A program made the translations under genes and the position numbers. Below are positions 8,381-20,977 of a DNA stretch of 64,000 bases, one piece after another (position 1 is the stretch's first letter; every line of letters starts with the position of its first letter). A model generated the notes under the pieces. The model searched no databases and was not told the origin of the DNA. It saw only the letters and a list, made by a program, of their open reading frames with translations. The DNA comes from Gluconobacter morbifer G707 (GTDB lineage Bacteria; Pseudomonadota; Alphaproteobacteria; Acetobacterales; Acetobacteraceae): NCBI RefSeq assembly GCF_000234355.1, contig NZ_AGQV01000001.1, positions 372,001 through 436,000 on the forward strand, in the 5' to 3' direction.

Positions 8381-8998
8381 TCAGTTGCTGTTCAGCTTCG
8401 GCATGGGCGGTGCGCTCATCGTGTCCTGGTACTGGTTTCCATCCCAGATCCAGCGGTCATTCTTCCCGACAAGAAGATCGTGCATGCCCTTGTGGCGCGT
8501 TGGCAGCACGGAAATATCGCCGTTGATCGAATCCAGAACCGTCGTCCAGCTGTTGTTATGCTTGAGATAAACGGAGGTCGTGCATCCGGCTGAACCGCAC
8601 AGGCGGGCAGACTGAAGCTGAACGAACAGGGCCTCGTCATTCTTGCCCGACGACAGGGGAGCCGATCCGGTCAGGACCACGGGCTGATCGTGATGCTTCG
8701 CGGCGTCCTGAAGGTCATCGGCATTCAGTTTGCGGGCGTCTGCATCCAGTTTTGTACCCGGATTCGCCGTCAGGATGACGGGAGCAGGTCCGGGGGCTGC
8801 CGCAGTGGCACGACCATGGCGGGTGGAATGACGGGTGTGTCCCGTCGTGGCTGCAGTCAACGTGCCGGACATCACGGCCGGAACGAGGAGGGCCAGGGCC
8901 AGAACCGCCATCGGGCGGGAAAGAATCTGCTGGATCGACATAATGCCTGTCTTAACACGAAATTGCGCGGAGCGATCCATGGCGTGCGATCGCATCAT
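8381..8998 (-). CDS. secreted protein of unknown function
   Basis: Up to 205 residues. An internal ATG at 8941 (MSIQQILSRPMAVLALALLVPAVMSG) would begin with a typical Sec signal peptide cleaved around SGTLTAA. The longer start at 8998 overlaps the stop of the upstream dioxygenase gene (ATGA), suggesting coupling, so the true start is open. The mature part has a basic His/Arg-rich linker and then a globular region with a CGSAGC pair of cysteines that may form a disulfide, a SVYLKHNNSW segment and a WIWDGNQY motif near the C-terminus. I do not recognise a family. It probably works in the periplasm. Confidence 0.65.
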   Translation of the reverse strand: MMRSHAMDRSAQFRVKTGIMSIQQILSRPMAVLALALLVPAVMSGTLTAATTGHTRHSTRHGRATAAAPGPAPVILTANPGTKLDADARKLNADDLQDAAKHHDQPVVLTGSAPLSSGKNDEALFVQLQSARLCGSAGCTTSVYLKHNNSWTTVLDSINGDISVLPTRHKGMHDLLVGKNDRWIWDGNQYQDTMSAPPMPKLNSN

Positions 8999-9747
8999 TC
9001 ATGACGGAGCGTAATGACCAGAACGTCCCGATAGGCCGGCCTAGCCGGATCGAGGGGCTGAACGACCGTGACGCCGTGATAGACACGGTGATCATCCACA
9101 ATGGCTGCGTCAAAAGGCCGTTCCAGGGTGAAAGATCCCAGAAGCCGGCGCTGCATGTCGTGAATGGTGGTGACGCCCTGGGCGACGTTATGGCGGGTGA
9201 TCATCAGGACCAGTACCCAGTCCACGCCGTCACGGTGCATGCCTTCGGGGGTCGGTCGGCCCTCGCCATTGGCCTGACTGGCTTCAATGCGGAACTGATG
9301 GACCTCGGCATGCCAGACGGGCGGTTTCTCTGTCTGGGGTGTCAGGGCGTCGGCGATGGTGCGGAGCGTGCGGATGGCGGCGATCATGACCGGATGACTG
9401 CCAATATCCTCACGGATGGGGTGGAACCAGCGCTCTACGCCCCCATTGAGCAGGTTGTGATCGCGGCTCTGGTAATGGGGCTGATGCTGTTTGCGCGTGA
9501 TGGTGTCTGACGTGACGGCAAAAGTGGCATAGCGTCGGCGGCGATACCGCCCTCCATCGGCCATGTAGCGGTCAAGACCGAGATCATTCCAGCTTGCTGC
9601 GAAGCTGTCCCAGTCGCTCAGGCCTTCATGTTCCAGAATGAGGCGGCTGGTTGCCGCCTGAAGGAAGGCGAACCCTCCGTCACGGAGGCTGTCTTCTACC
9701 TGAACAAGGGGCTGGTCGAACGGGAGGGGCGGATGTGTGTCGCTCAT
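8995..9747 (-). CDS. 2-oxoglutarate/Fe(II) dioxygenase family protein
   Basis: 250 residues resembling the small bacterial 2OG-Fe dioxygenase family (Pfam 2OG-Fe_Oxy_2 type), some members of which hydroxylate free amino acids. The iron ligands can be read as H171 and D173 in GMHRDGVDW and H224 in RVYHGVTVV. R240 in AYRDVLV is the likely 2-oxoglutarate anchor, and the spacing fits a double-stranded beta-helix. The substrate cannot be inferred. It is followed without a gap by the secreted protein gene 8381-8998 (4-base overlap), so the two are likely cotranscribed. Confidence 0.78.
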   Translation of the reverse strand: MSDTHPPLPFDQPLVQVEDSLRDGGFAFLQAATSRLILEHEGLSDWDSFAASWNDLGLDRYMADGGRYRRRRYATFAVTSDTITRKQHQPHYQSRDHNLLNGGVERWFHPIREDIGSHPVMIAAIRTLRTIADALTPQTEKPPVWHAEVHQFRIEASQANGEGRPTPEGMHRDGVDWVLVLMITRHNVAQGVTTIHDMQRRLLGSFTLERPFDAAIVDDHRVYHGVTVVQPLDPARPAYRDVLVITLRHE

Positions 9748-9800
9748 GGCTGGCTCACAGAATGATGAGATGGCCAGACTGACACATCCGCCCCGGTCTG

Positions 9801-11030
9801 TCAGGCTCCGAGATCAGGACGGGCCGGGGAAATATGCTCCCGTGCTGTCGTGTAGGCCGTCTTGCCGAGGCCGACCACGCCAGCCTGATGCTGCCGGTAG
9901 AGGCCTTCATGGATCAGGCGTGCGAACAGTCCGGACAGCGCGCCCCCGCCGAAGCTGCGGTTGGCGTCCAGCATGCCCCAGCCGTTGTAATCACCCAGTG
10001 CTACGACGGCGCCGCGATCATTGTAGTTGAAGTTGGCTGGTACGCGGCCCGCGATGATTTCGGGCAGGACGGCCCCGACATACTGGCCTTCCTGCCGCGC
10101 TGCCTGTGCAGTCGGCGCGACGGGGGCCGTGTCGATGCGTGAGCAGTCGCCGATGGCGAAGATATGCGGATCGGCTGTGGTCTGGAGTGTCTGGGTGACG
10201 GCGAGCTGACCGGCGCGGCCGCGTTCCAGCCCTTCGAACAGGCCAGTGGCGTCGGAGGCGCGGACACCTGCGGCCCAGATCCGGAGTGTGGCCGGGATAT
10301 GTTCACCCGATTTGAGGTTGAAGCCGGTATCGTCGGCGCCAACGACCATCGCGCCGGTCATGACGGTGATGCCGAGTTTTTCGAGTTCCTGTGTGGCAGC
10401 CGTGGAGACGGCTTCCGGGAAAGCGGGGAGAATGCGCGGGCCCGTTTCGATCAGGACGGCCTGAAGCAGGCTCTTGCGGATGGCGGGGCCAAGGCCGCGT
10501 GCGCCGTCGATGGCCTTGCACATTTCGGCCACGAGCTGAACGCCAGTTGCGCCGCCGCCGACAATGCCGACCGAAAGTTTCGTACCGGCGGTGCGGGCGG
10601 CAATGAGAGCAGTCCGAAAACGCTCGAAAATGATGCTGGCGTCATTCAGGCTGTCGATGAACAGGCAGTGATCGATGATGCCGGGGATGCCAAAATCATT
10701 GGCGCGGGCACCGAGGGCCACGACCAGATAATCGTAGGGAAGGGTTTCCCCGTTTTCCAGAGAGACGGTTTTGTTGTCGCGGTTGACGGCAACGGGCGCA
10801 CTCTGGACGAAACGGAATCCGAAACGGGAAGCGGTTTCAGCAAAAGGAATGCAGTTACCGGTATGCTCCATGGTGCCCGATGCGAACTCATGGAGTGCCG
10901 GTTTCCAGTAATGGACGGGGCTGCGATCAATGAGTGTGAGGGAAATGTTGCTCTTCCGGCCCAGTGCCATGGCGGCTTCCAGGCCGCCAACACCGCCGCC
11001 GAGAACAAGCACACGAGTTGCAGCAGACAT
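9801..11030 (-). CDS. ndh: type II NADH dehydrogenase (NDH-2)
   Basis: 409 residues of the two-dinucleotide-binding-domain flavoprotein family. The FAD-binding loop is LGGGVGGLEAAMALG at residues about 10-24. The second, NAD-binding loop is VGIVGGGATGVQLVAEM near residue 155. The FAD ribityl contact is the FAIGDCSR motif near 305. NDH-2 passes electrons from NADH to ubiquinone without pumping protons, the main NADH entry point in Gluconobacter-type respiration. The C-terminal region (SGLFARLIHEGLYRQHQAG) fits the membrane-associated end. GAGGA lies about ten bases before the ATG. Sulfide:quinone reductase is the less likely alternative. Confidence 0.85.
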   Translation of the reverse strand: MSAATRVLVLGGGVGGLEAAMALGRKSNISLTLIDRSPVHYWKPALHEFASGTMEHTGNCIPFAETASRFGFRFVQSAPVAVNRDNKTVSLENGETLPYDYLVVALGARANDFGIPGIIDHCLFIDSLNDASIIFERFRTALIAARTAGTKLSVGIVGGGATGVQLVAEMCKAIDGARGLGPAIRKSLLQAVLIETGPRILPAFPEAVSTAATQELEKLGITVMTGAMVVGADDTGFNLKSGEHIPATLRIWAAGVRASDATGLFEGLERGRAGQLAVTQTLQTTADPHIFAIGDCSRIDTAPVAPTAQAARQEGQYVGAVLPEIIAGRVPANFNYNDRGAVVALGDYNGWGMLDANRSFGGGALSGLFARLIHEGLYRQHQAGVVGLGKTAYTTAREHISPARPDLGA

Positions 11031-11137
11031 GAACTGTTTTCCTCAATATCAGGCGTCCGGTTATCGGAGCGCTGATTTTTGCTAACGGGAGCGGGAATAC
11101 TGCACAAGCCCCGCTCTCGGTGACGTGTTAGTGGACG

Positions 11138-12373
11138 TCAACTGCGATAGGAGCCGTTGATGTCGATGTAACCGTGGGTCAGATCGCAGGTCCAGACGCG
11201 GGCATGCCCGTCATCGAGCCCGAGGTCCACGGCGATTTCGATGTCCTGCCCCTTCATGTGCGCGACGACGGGGGTTTCGTCGTACCCTTCCACCACTGTG
11301 CCGTTCCGGGCGATCCAGGTGCCGCCGATTGCGACGGACAGGCGGTCGCGGTCAGCGGGCTCCCCGCTTTTGCCCACGGCCATGACGACGCGTCCCCAGT
11401 TCGCGTCTTCGCCTGCGACGGCGGTTTTCACCAAGGGAGAATTGGCGACGGCAAGGGCGATGCGATGGGCGGAGAAATTGGACTCCGCTCCAGTCACGGC
11501 GACGCGGATGAGTTTGGTAGCGCCTTCACCGTCGCGGACGACGAGCAGGGCCAGTTCCAGCAGCAGGTCATTGAGCGCGAGGGTAAACTCGGCGAGAGCT
11601 GGATCATTGACGTCGTCGATCGTGACATTATCGGCCTGTCCCGTGGCGAACAGCATCAGCATGTCCGAGGTCGAGGTGTCCGAATCGACGGTGATGGCAT
11701 TGAAGCTCTGGGCACAGCCCGAGGCGAGAAGGGACTGGAGAACGTCCTGCGGCAGTTTCGCGTCCGTTGCGACATAGGCCAGCATCGTCGCCATGTCCGG
11801 AGCGATCATTCCTGATCCCTTGGCGATTCCCTGAAGGCGGACAGGTGTATCACCGATCTTCACGTCCCGTCGGGCGGCCTTGGGGAAGGTGTCCGTCGTC
11901 ATGATGGCGCGGGCGGCCTGTTCCCAGTTGTCTTCCGCCAGGGCGGCGCGGGCAGCGGGAAGGGCCGCGATGATGCGATCCTGTGGGAGTTTTTCGCCGA
12001 TGACACCTGTGGAGGCCAGAAAGACGTCCTGCGGCGGGCAGTCGAACAGTTCGCTGACGGCGCTTGCGCAGTCCTCGCAGGCTTCATCGCCGGCGCGGCC
12101 GGTAAAGACGTTGGCGTTGCCGGCATTGACCAGCAATGCGCGGGCATAGGGCGTGGTCAGGGCGCGACGGCACCACTGGACCGGCGCGCCGGGGCAGGCG
12201 TTTTTCGTATAGACGCCGGTGGCTATGGTGCCCGGGGTAAATTCCGCCAGCATCAGGTCCGTACGGCCCTGATAGCGGATGCCGGCCGCGACGGCGGAAA
12301 GCCGCACACCGGCAACCGTTGCAAGGTCCGGTAGCGGACGGGACAGCGGAGAGACGGGGAGCGGCTTTCCCAT
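11138..12373 (-). CDS. argJ: bifunctional ornithine acetyltransferase/N-acetylglutamate synthase
   Basis: 411 residues. ArgJ transfers acetyl from N-acetylornithine to glutamate in the cyclic arginine pathway and, in bifunctional forms, also uses acetyl-CoA. The protein self-cleaves before a threonine nucleophile; the site is visible in KGSGMIAPDMATML (Thr near residue 190). Other family marks are NAGNANVFTG and VDSDTSTSD. The C-terminus YIDINGSYRS is also typical. It begins five bases after the stop of the periplasmic parvulin gene, so the two form an operon. Confidence 0.95.
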   Translation of the reverse strand: MGKPLPVSPLSRPLPDLATVAGVRLSAVAAGIRYQGRTDLMLAEFTPGTIATGVYTKNACPGAPVQWCRRALTTPYARALLVNAGNANVFTGRAGDEACEDCASAVSELFDCPPQDVFLASTGVIGEKLPQDRIIAALPAARAALAEDNWEQAARAIMTTDTFPKAARRDVKIGDTPVRLQGIAKGSGMIAPDMATMLAYVATDAKLPQDVLQSLLASGCAQSFNAITVDSDTSTSDMLMLFATGQADNVTIDDVNDPALAEFTLALNDLLLELALLVVRDGEGATKLIRVAVTGAESNFSAHRIALAVANSPLVKTAVAGEDANWGRVVMAVGKSGEPADRDRLSVAIGGTWIARNGTVVEGYDETPVVAHMKGQDIEIAVDLGLDDGHARVWTCDLTHGYIDINGSYRS

Positions 12374-12377
12374 GGTC

Positions 12378-13301
12378 TTACTTCTTCGCGGGAGCGGCGG
12401 CCGGAGCCGGCGTTGCCGGCAGCGGCTTGCCCTGTGCGTCGTAGTGGACGACCTTCACCTGGGATTCAGCCTGCTGGACGATAGCGCGAACCTTCTCGCG
12501 GATCAGTTCCTGACGGACCTGATCGTGGATCTGGTCGAAGCTCGGGATCGGAGCAGTGCGCGTGCCGAGGACCTGGATCACGTGATAGCCGTACTGGGTG
12601 TGAACCGGGGTCTGGGAGATGGTGTTCGGCTTCATGGCGAAGGCTGCATCGGAGAAGGCCGGAAGCATGTCGCCTTTCTTGAACCAGCCCAGATCGCCGC
12701 CATTCGCGCCGGCAGAACCCTTGTCCTTGGAGAGCTGGGAGGCCAGTTTCGCGAAGTCGGCGCCGTGGTTCAGCTGGTTGATGATGTCCTTGGCCTGGGC
12801 CTCGCTGTCCACCAGGATGTGGCGGGCGTGGATTTCTTCTTCAGGCTTCTTGTTGGCGTAATGCGACTGGTAATAGTCGTGCAGCGCGGCGTCGCTGACG
12901 AGGGGTGCCACTTTTTCTTCGAGGTAGGCGTTCTGCAGGGCGCTGTTGGCTGCGGCCTGCATCTGGGCCTTCACGTCCGGCTTGGCCGGATAGCCTTCCT
13001 TTGTCGCGACGATCTGGATGGCCTTCTGGTCAACGAGCTGGTTGACGAGGAGGGGGACCAGGACGGACGGCTGGATCTGGCGGGCCTGCGGCGGGAGGTT
13101 GCCTGCGGCGCGCTGGACGTCGGCCAGGGTGATTTTCTCACCATTGACGGTGGCGATCACCATGTCCGGCTTCGGCGCGGCCTGGGCAGGCGTCGCGGCC
13201 GGGGTTGCCGTGGTGGCAGGGGCGGCGACGGCGTGGGACGCAGCGAAGGACGTGCCGGCCAGCAGGATGGCAAAGGCGAATGTGGAGCGGGAAAGCCGCA
13301 T
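12378..13301 (-). CDS. periplasmic parvulin-type peptidyl-prolyl isomerase
   Basis: 307 residues from the ATG at 13301, which gives a clean signal peptide (MRLSRSTFAFAILLAGTSFA, then cleavage near SHAVAA). A longer frame to 13376 adds no plausible sequence. After an Ala/Pro/Thr linker comes a SurA/PrsA-like chaperone N-domain and then a parvulin domain with EEEIHARHILV, GADFAKLAS, GGDLGWFKKGDMLPAFSDAAF and YGYHVIQV. It should assist folding of exported proteins in the periplasm. The C-terminal tail is Ala/Pro/Lys-rich. It is divergent from secA, and argJ follows directly. Confidence 0.9.
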   Translation of the reverse strand: MRLSRSTFAFAILLAGTSFAASHAVAAPATTATPAATPAQAAPKPDMVIATVNGEKITLADVQRAAGNLPPQARQIQPSVLVPLLVNQLVDQKAIQIVATKEGYPAKPDVKAQMQAAANSALQNAYLEEKVAPLVSDAALHDYYQSHYANKKPEEEIHARHILVDSEAQAKDIINQLNHGADFAKLASQLSKDKGSAGANGGDLGWFKKGDMLPAFSDAAFAMKPNTISQTPVHTQYGYHVIQVLGTRTAPIPSFDQIHDQVRQELIREKVRAIVQQAESQVKVVHYDAQGKPLPATPAPAAAPAKK

Positions 13302-13574
13302 AGGGAAGCTACCTCTGGATACAAACCTGGAAATTCGGTTGGACTGCACCATGACAAAGGCGACCGCCCCCTGCAAGAGTGCGGCCCGTTACCATTCCGT
13401 CACGCAGTCGAAAGAGAACGGAGTGTGTGCTTCTGTGAGGGCTTTCCATTGACCCTTGGCGACACGGGGCCTATCTCCACCTGACGTGAAAAAAGTGATT
13501 GCCCGGTCCGTGGAGGTCTTTCCGGTGGTGGAAGGATATCCCTGCGCCGGGTGTTCGGCATCTCAAGGTTCAGC
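13302..13574. other. divergent intergenic region between the parvulin gene and secA
   Basis: About 270 bases containing the leaders of the two divergent genes. The parvulin gene has AGAGG about ten bases before its ATG, and secA has CAAGG six bases before its ATG. I see no convincing promoter pair, riboswitch or small gene. Confidence 0.5.
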
Positions 13575-16325
<2,751 letters not shown>

Positions 16326-16357
16326 GCCTCTGGCGAAAAAGATAGAGGGGGCGACCG

Positions 16358-17107
16358 ATGGCCGGTCATTCGCAGTTCAAGAATATCATGCACCGCAAGG
16401 GTGCGCAGGATGCCAAGCGGGCCAAGCAGTTCGCCAAGGTCCTGCGTGAAATCACGGTGGCAACGCGCTCCGGTCTGCCGGACCCGGCGTCCAACCCGCG
16501 TCTGCGGGCTGCAATTTCCATGGCGCGTGAAGTCAACATGCCCAAGGATAACGTCGAGCGGGCCATCAAGAAGGCCTCCGGCGCCGCGGGTGGCGATGAT
16601 TACGTCGAAGTCCGCTACGAGGGGTATGGCCCGGCGGGCGTGGCGATTATCGTCGAAGGTCTGACGGACAACCGCAACCGGACGGCGGGTGAAGTCCGGG
16701 CGGCGTTTTCCAAGCATGGCGGATCGCTGGGGGAGACGAATTCCGTGTCCTTCATGTTCCAGCGTCTGGGTGTCATCACCTATCCGAAGGATGTCGCATC
16801 CGAGGATGACATGCTGGAAGCGGCGATCGAAGCCGGAGCGGATAATGCCGAGGTCACGGATGACGGGCATGAGATCACCTGCGCGATGGAGAATTTCTTC
16901 GCGGTGCGTGATGCGCTGGAAAGCCGTTTCGGAGAGCCGCAGTCGGCCAAGCTGGACTGGCGTCCGGAAAACAGCGTGACGCTGGACGAGGACAAGGCGC
17001 GGTCGGTACTGAAGCTGATCGATGTTCTGGACGATAATGACGACGTTCAGGCCGTGTATGCCAACTTCGATATTCCCGAAGACGTGGCAGAGGCGCTGGC
17101 TGCTTGA
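16358..17107 (+). CDS. yebC: YebC/PmpR family regulator
   Basis: 249 residues, full length for the family. It starts with the signature [22 protein letters not shown] and shows RGL-like segments, then [18 protein letters not shown] and a C-terminal [15 protein letters not shown] motif. Some YebC-family proteins regulate transcription, while recent work on the family links members to relief of ribosome stalling at proline stretches. Its stop overlaps the TTG start of ruvC, the usual yebC-ruvC order. A purine-rich site, AGAGGGGGCG, precedes the ATG. Confidence 0.95.
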   Translation: MAGHSQFKNIMHRKGAQDAKRAKQFAKVLREITVATRSGLPDPASNPRLRAAISMAREVNMPKDNVERAIKKASGAAGGDDYVEVRYEGYGPAGVAIIVEGLTDNRNRTAGEVRAAFSKHGGSLGETNSVSFMFQRLGVITYPKDVASEDDMLEAAIEAGADNAEVTDDGHEITCAMENFFAVRDALESRFGEPQSAKLDWRPENSVTLDEDKARSVLKLIDVLDDNDDVQAVYANFDIPEDVAEALAA

Positions 17108-17610
17108 TCCGCCTGATGGGCATAGATCCCGGCCTGCGGTTCATGGGCTGGGGGATGATCGATGTGGAGGGCAACCACCTGAAGCATGTGGCGTCCGGCG
17201 TGATTGGCACGGATGGTGCTGAATCCGTACCGCTGCGACTGTGTGAACTCCATGGTGCGTTGCAGAAGCTGATCCGGGAGTATGCGCCTGCGGAAGCAGC
17301 CGTGGAGGAGACCTACGTCAACCGGAATGGCTCTTCGACGCTCAAGCTGGGTTATGCGCGCGGCGTAGCGCTGCTGACCCCGGCTTATGAGGGACTGCCT
17401 GTCGCGGAATACGGGGCGATGCAGGTGAAGAAATCCGTCGTGGGGACCGGTTCGGCCACGAAGGAACAGGTCACGATGATGGTCAAGCGGCTGCTGCCGG
17501 GCGCCGTCATCAAGAAGGCGGATGCCTCCGATGCGCTGGCTGTCGCGATCTGTCATGCACATCATCGCGCCAGTGCGCTGCATGTTGCGAGCGGGAGACG
17601 CATGGCGTGA
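17104..17610 (+). CDS. ruvC: Holliday junction resolvase RuvC
   Basis: 168 residues. RuvC cuts Holliday junctions as a dimer using a four-carboxylate metal site. Visible ligands are the Asp of [12 protein letters not shown] near residue 7, the Glu of VEETYVN near 67, and the acidic pair in [17 protein letters not shown] near 140-143. Initiation is at TTG 17104, overlapping the stop of yebC (TTGA). An in-frame ATG at 17116 would remove part of the first strand, so TTG is preferred. The stop overlaps the GTG of ruvA. Confidence 0.96.
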   Translation: MIRLMGIDPGLRFMGWGMIDVEGNHLKHVASGVIGTDGAESVPLRLCELHGALQKLIREYAPAEAAVEETYVNRNGSSTLKLGYARGVALLTPAYEGLPVAEYGAMQVKKSVVGTGSATKEQVTMMVKRLLPGAVIKKADASDALAVAICHAHHRASALHVASGRRMA

Positions 17611-18206
17611 TCGGGCAGCTGACGGGGCTTGTCGGGCAGGTTGATGGTGACCGCTGCATCGTGGATGTCAATGGCGTGGGATATGTGGTCTCTGCGTCCA
17701 CGCGGACGCTGGGCACGCTGCCTATGCCGCCTGCGGTTGCGAAGGTACTGATCGAGACGATCGTGCGCGAGGATGCGATCCAGCTTTTCGGTTTCGCGAC
17801 GGCGGAGGAGCGGGAGTGGTTCCGGCTGCTGACCACGGTGCAGGGTGTGGGTGCGAAGGTGGCGCTGGCTATCCTGTCCGTCAATACGGCCAGTGAACTC
17901 ATTCTTGCGATCAATGCCGGCGACCGGGCGTCCCTGACGCGGGCGGCCGGTGTGGGCCCGCGTCTGGCGGACCGTATCCTGAGCGAACTGCGCAACAAGG
18001 TGGCCAAAATGCCGGGTGGGGGCGCTGCGCCCGCTCCGGGTATCGTAACGGGGCCGAGTGTCGAGAATGATGCGCTTCTGGCTCTGGCGGGATTGGGGTT
18101 CCGTCGGGCTGAGGCCTGGCCTGTTCTGAGCCGGATACTGGCCGAGAACGGGAATGCAAGTCTTGATCTGGCGATCCGGCTGAGTCTGAAGGAACTGGCC
18201 CGATGA
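17607..18206 (+). CDS. ruvA: Holliday junction DNA-binding protein RuvA
   Basis: 199 residues. RuvA tetramers bind the junction and load RuvB. The N-terminal OB domain begins [26 protein letters not shown]. It is followed by two helix-hairpin-helix motifs, [14 protein letters not shown] and [20 protein letters not shown] flexible Pro/Gly linker leads to the C-terminal domain III that contacts RuvB ([18 protein letters not shown]). The start is GTG at 17607, overlapping the ruvC stop, and the stop overlaps the ruvB ATG. The three genes are translationally coupled. Confidence 0.96.
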   Translation: MIGQLTGLVGQVDGDRCIVDVNGVGYVVSASTRTLGTLPMPPAVAKVLIETIVREDAIQLFGFATAEEREWFRLLTTVQGVGAKVALAILSVNTASELILAINAGDRASLTRAAGVGPRLADRILSELRNKVAKMPGGGAAPAPGIVTGPSVENDALLALAGLGFRRAEAWPVLSRILAENGNASLDLAIRLSLKELAR

Positions 18207-19249
18207 GCAAGTATCGCGAAACGGACCCTGCCCGTCAGCCCGAGGATCTGGGTGAGGGCAGTCTGCGGCCGGAGACCCTTGCGGATTTTACGGGGCAGAA
18301 GGCCAGCCGGGAAAATCTGGCCATTTTCATTGAAGCGGCGAAGGTCCGCGGCGAGGCGCTGGACCATGTGCTGCTGCATGGTCCGCCGGGGCTGGGCAAG
18401 ACGACGCTCGCGCAGATCGTGGCGCGGGAACTGGGTGTGGGTTTCCGGGCGACGTCCGGGCCGGTGATCCAGCGTGCCGGCGATCTGGCGGCGATCCTGA
18501 CGAATCTTCAGCCGCGTGACGTGCTGTTCATTGATGAAATTCACCGCCTGCAGCCAGCCATCGAGGAAGTGCTCTATCCGGCGATGGAGGACTTCCAGCT
18601 TGACCTGATCATCGGCGAGGGGCCGGCGGCGCGCTCCGTGCGGATCGACCTTGTCCCCTTTACGCTGGTGGCCGCGACCACGCGGGCGGGGCTTCTGGCG
18701 ACGCCGCTGCGGGACCGTTTCGGTATCCCGCTGCGGCTGGTGTTCTATACGCCGGAGGAATTGCGGTCGATTGTCTCGCGCGGGGCGATGAAGCTCGGGA
18801 TGTCCCTGACGGATGAAGGGGCGCAGGAAATAGCGACCCGCTCCCGCGGGACACCGCGCATTGCCGGGCGTCTGCTGCGGCGGGTTCGGGATTTCGCGCT
18901 TGTTTCGAAAAAGCCTGTCGTGGACCGGGCGCTGGCGGATGCGGCACTGTCACGGCTGGAAGTGGACGAGATGGGGCTGGACGCGATGGACCGGCGCTAT
19001 CTGAAACGGATTGCGGAACATCATCATGGTGGTCCAGTTGGTGTGGAGACGCTGGCGGCCGGTCTGGCCGAGGCGCGCGACACGCTGGAGGACGTCATCG
19101 AGCCTTATCTGATCCAGGAGGGGCTCGTCCTGCGGACAGCGCGCGGACGTATGCTGGGAGAGGCCGGGTGGCGTCATCTTGGCCTGAATCCGCCTGCCAG
19201 CCAGGTGGATCTGCTGTCCGCGCTGGATCAGGACGATACTGCGCCCTGA
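18203..19249 (+). CDS. ruvB: Holliday junction branch-migration helicase RuvB
   Basis: 348 residues of the AAA+ motor that migrates Holliday junctions with RuvA. Marks in order: [12 protein letters not shown] near residue 25, Walker [12 protein letters not shown] near 62, Walker [11 protein letters not shown] near 110, sensor 1 [11 protein letters not shown], the Arg-finger region RDRFGI, and sensor 2 [17 protein letters not shown]. The C-terminal winged-helix domain ends near LGLNPP. It overlaps ruvA by four bases. I saw no LexA-type operator ahead of yebC. Confidence 0.97.
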   Translation: MSKYRETDPARQPEDLGEGSLRPETLADFTGQKASRENLAIFIEAAKVRGEALDHVLLHGPPGLGKTTLAQIVARELGVGFRATSGPVIQRAGDLAAILTNLQPRDVLFIDEIHRLQPAIEEVLYPAMEDFQLDLIIGEGPAARSVRIDLVPFTLVAATTRAGLLATPLRDRFGIPLRLVFYTPEELRSIVSRGAMKLGMSLTDEGAQEIATRSRGTPRIAGRLLRRVRDFALVSKKPVVDRALADAALSRLEVDEMGLDAMDRRYLKRIAEHHHGGPVGVETLAAGLAEARDTLEDVIEPYLIQEGLVLRTARGRMLGEAGWRHLGLNPPASQVDLLSALDQDDTAP

Positions 19250-19280
19250 TTTCGGGCGCTTTACAGGCCGGAGGAGTTGC

Positions 19281-19706
19281 ATGGCGACGCACAAGATCAG
19301 GTTCCGTGTTTATTATGAAGACACTGATGCCGGGGGGATCGTCTATCACGCCCGTTATCTCGGTTTTGCGGAGCGGGCCCGAAGTGAGGCGATGCGAGCT
19401 GTCGAGGCGTCCGTGACGGAGCTGATGGAGGATTTCGGTCTGGCTTTTGTCGTCCGTCAGGCGGCCCTGCGGTATCGGTCGCCGCTGCGACTCGATGACG
19501 AGATGGAAATCGAGACGGCGCTGGTCGATATGACGCCGACACGACTCAAACTCTGCCAGACGGTTCGTAATCCGGCAAAAAATAATGAGATCAATACGGT
19601 TATTGACGTGGAACTGGCCTGTCTGAGCGTTCCGGAGATGCGTCCTGCCAAAATTCCGCCGCGCTGGCGTGATGCAGTGCGAAAACTCGAGGCTGGAGAG
19701 GTCTGA
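19281..19706 (+). CDS. ybgC: Tol-Pal-associated acyl-CoA thioesterase YbgC
   Basis: 141 residues with the hot-dog fold of the 4-hydroxybenzoyl-CoA thioesterase family. The N-terminus carries the family motif RVYYEDTDAGGIVYHARYLGFAERAR with the catalytic Asp in EDTDAGG. YbgC-type enzymes hydrolyse short-chain acyl-CoA or acyl carrier protein esters and are encoded at the head of tol-pal operons, as here. A strong GGAGGAG ribosome site lies five bases before the ATG. It comes between ruvB and tolQ on the same strand. Confidence 0.93.
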   Translation: MATHKIRFRVYYEDTDAGGIVYHARYLGFAERARSEAMRAVEASVTELMEDFGLAFVVRQAALRYRSPLRLDDEMEIETALVDMTPTRLKLCQTVRNPAKNNEINTVIDVELACLSVPEMRPAKIPPRWRDAVRKLEAGEV

Positions 19707-19783
19707 CCCACTTTCCTGTTTCCTCATGAAGTGCGATGGAGAGTCCTGACCCCGATGGGACAGGTTCTGGACAGGAGAAAACA

Positions 19784-20527
19784 GTGGATCATGAGGTAAG
19801 TTCGAGTGCGCTTGGGGCGGTCGGTGCGGCCGGTCTTTCGCCTCTGGACCTGTTCCTGCACGCGTCCATCGTCGTAAAGCTGGTGATGCTCGGCCTGCTG
19901 CTGAGCAGTGCCGGTGTGTGGGCAATTATTGCGGAAAAGATCATTCTGATCCGTCGCGTCAACCGCGAGGCGACGGAATTCGAGGACCGGTTCTGGTCCG
20001 GCGGGTCGCTAGATGACCTGTATGATTCGGATGGTGCGCGTCCGACGCATCCGATGGCGGCCGTTTTCGGCGCTGCCATGGGAGAGTGGCGGCGATCGGC
20101 CCGCATTCCGGGCATTGACCTGGCGCGCGGCGGTGCACGCGAGCGGATCGAACGGGCTATCGACATCACGGTGCAGCGCGAAAATGACCGGCTGAGTCGC
20201 CGCCTGATCTTCTTGGCGACGATCGGGCCTGTGGCGCCGTTCGTGGGGCTTTTCGGTACGGTCTGGGGCATCATGCATTCGTTCGCATCGATTGCGGCGA
20301 TGCACAATACGAACCTGTCCGTTGTGGCGCCTGGCATTTCCGAAGCGCTGTTTGCGACGGCCATTGGTCTCGTGACTGCGATTCCGGCCTATGTCGCCTA
20401 TAACGTCATCGGTAATTCGCTCGAGAAATTCTCTGACCGCATGGAAGGATTTGGCACCGAGTTCGCTGCGATCCTGTCGCGGCAGTCCGAGGAACGGGCG
20501 GACGAGATCTCCAGCGGGAAGGCCTGA
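19784..20527 (+). CDS. tolQ: Tol-Pal system proton-channel protein TolQ
   Basis: 247 residues from the GTG at 19784, which has AGGAG seven bases upstream. The frame could start at an ATG at 19736, but that has a poor ribosome site. Three membrane segments are visible: about 19-42 (VVKLVMLGLLLSSAGVW), about 140-165 (FLATIGPVAPFVGLFGTVWG), and about 185-210 (ALFATAIGLVTAIPAYVAY). They are the MotA/ExbB/TolQ channel signature. With TolR it uses proton motive force to energise TolA during envelope constriction. Confidence 0.94.
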   Translation: MDHEVSSSALGAVGAAGLSPLDLFLHASIVVKLVMLGLLLSSAGVWAIIAEKIILIRRVNREATEFEDRFWSGGSLDDLYDSDGARPTHPMAAVFGAAMGEWRRSARIPGIDLARGGARERIERAIDITVQRENDRLSRRLIFLATIGPVAPFVGLFGTVWGIMHSFASIAAMHNTNLSVVAPGISEALFATAIGLVTAIPAYVAYNVIGNSLEKFSDRMEGFGTEFAAILSRQSEERADEISSGKA

Positions 20528-20530
20528 GCC

Positions 20531-20962
<432 letters not shown>

Positions 20963-20977
20963 GAAAGGGACGCTGGA

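Noticed and set aside
11088-11116. Inverted repeat GAGCGGG/CCCGCTC after argJ
   Set aside because: Seven-bp stem with a long loop and no T-run; too weak to call a terminator.
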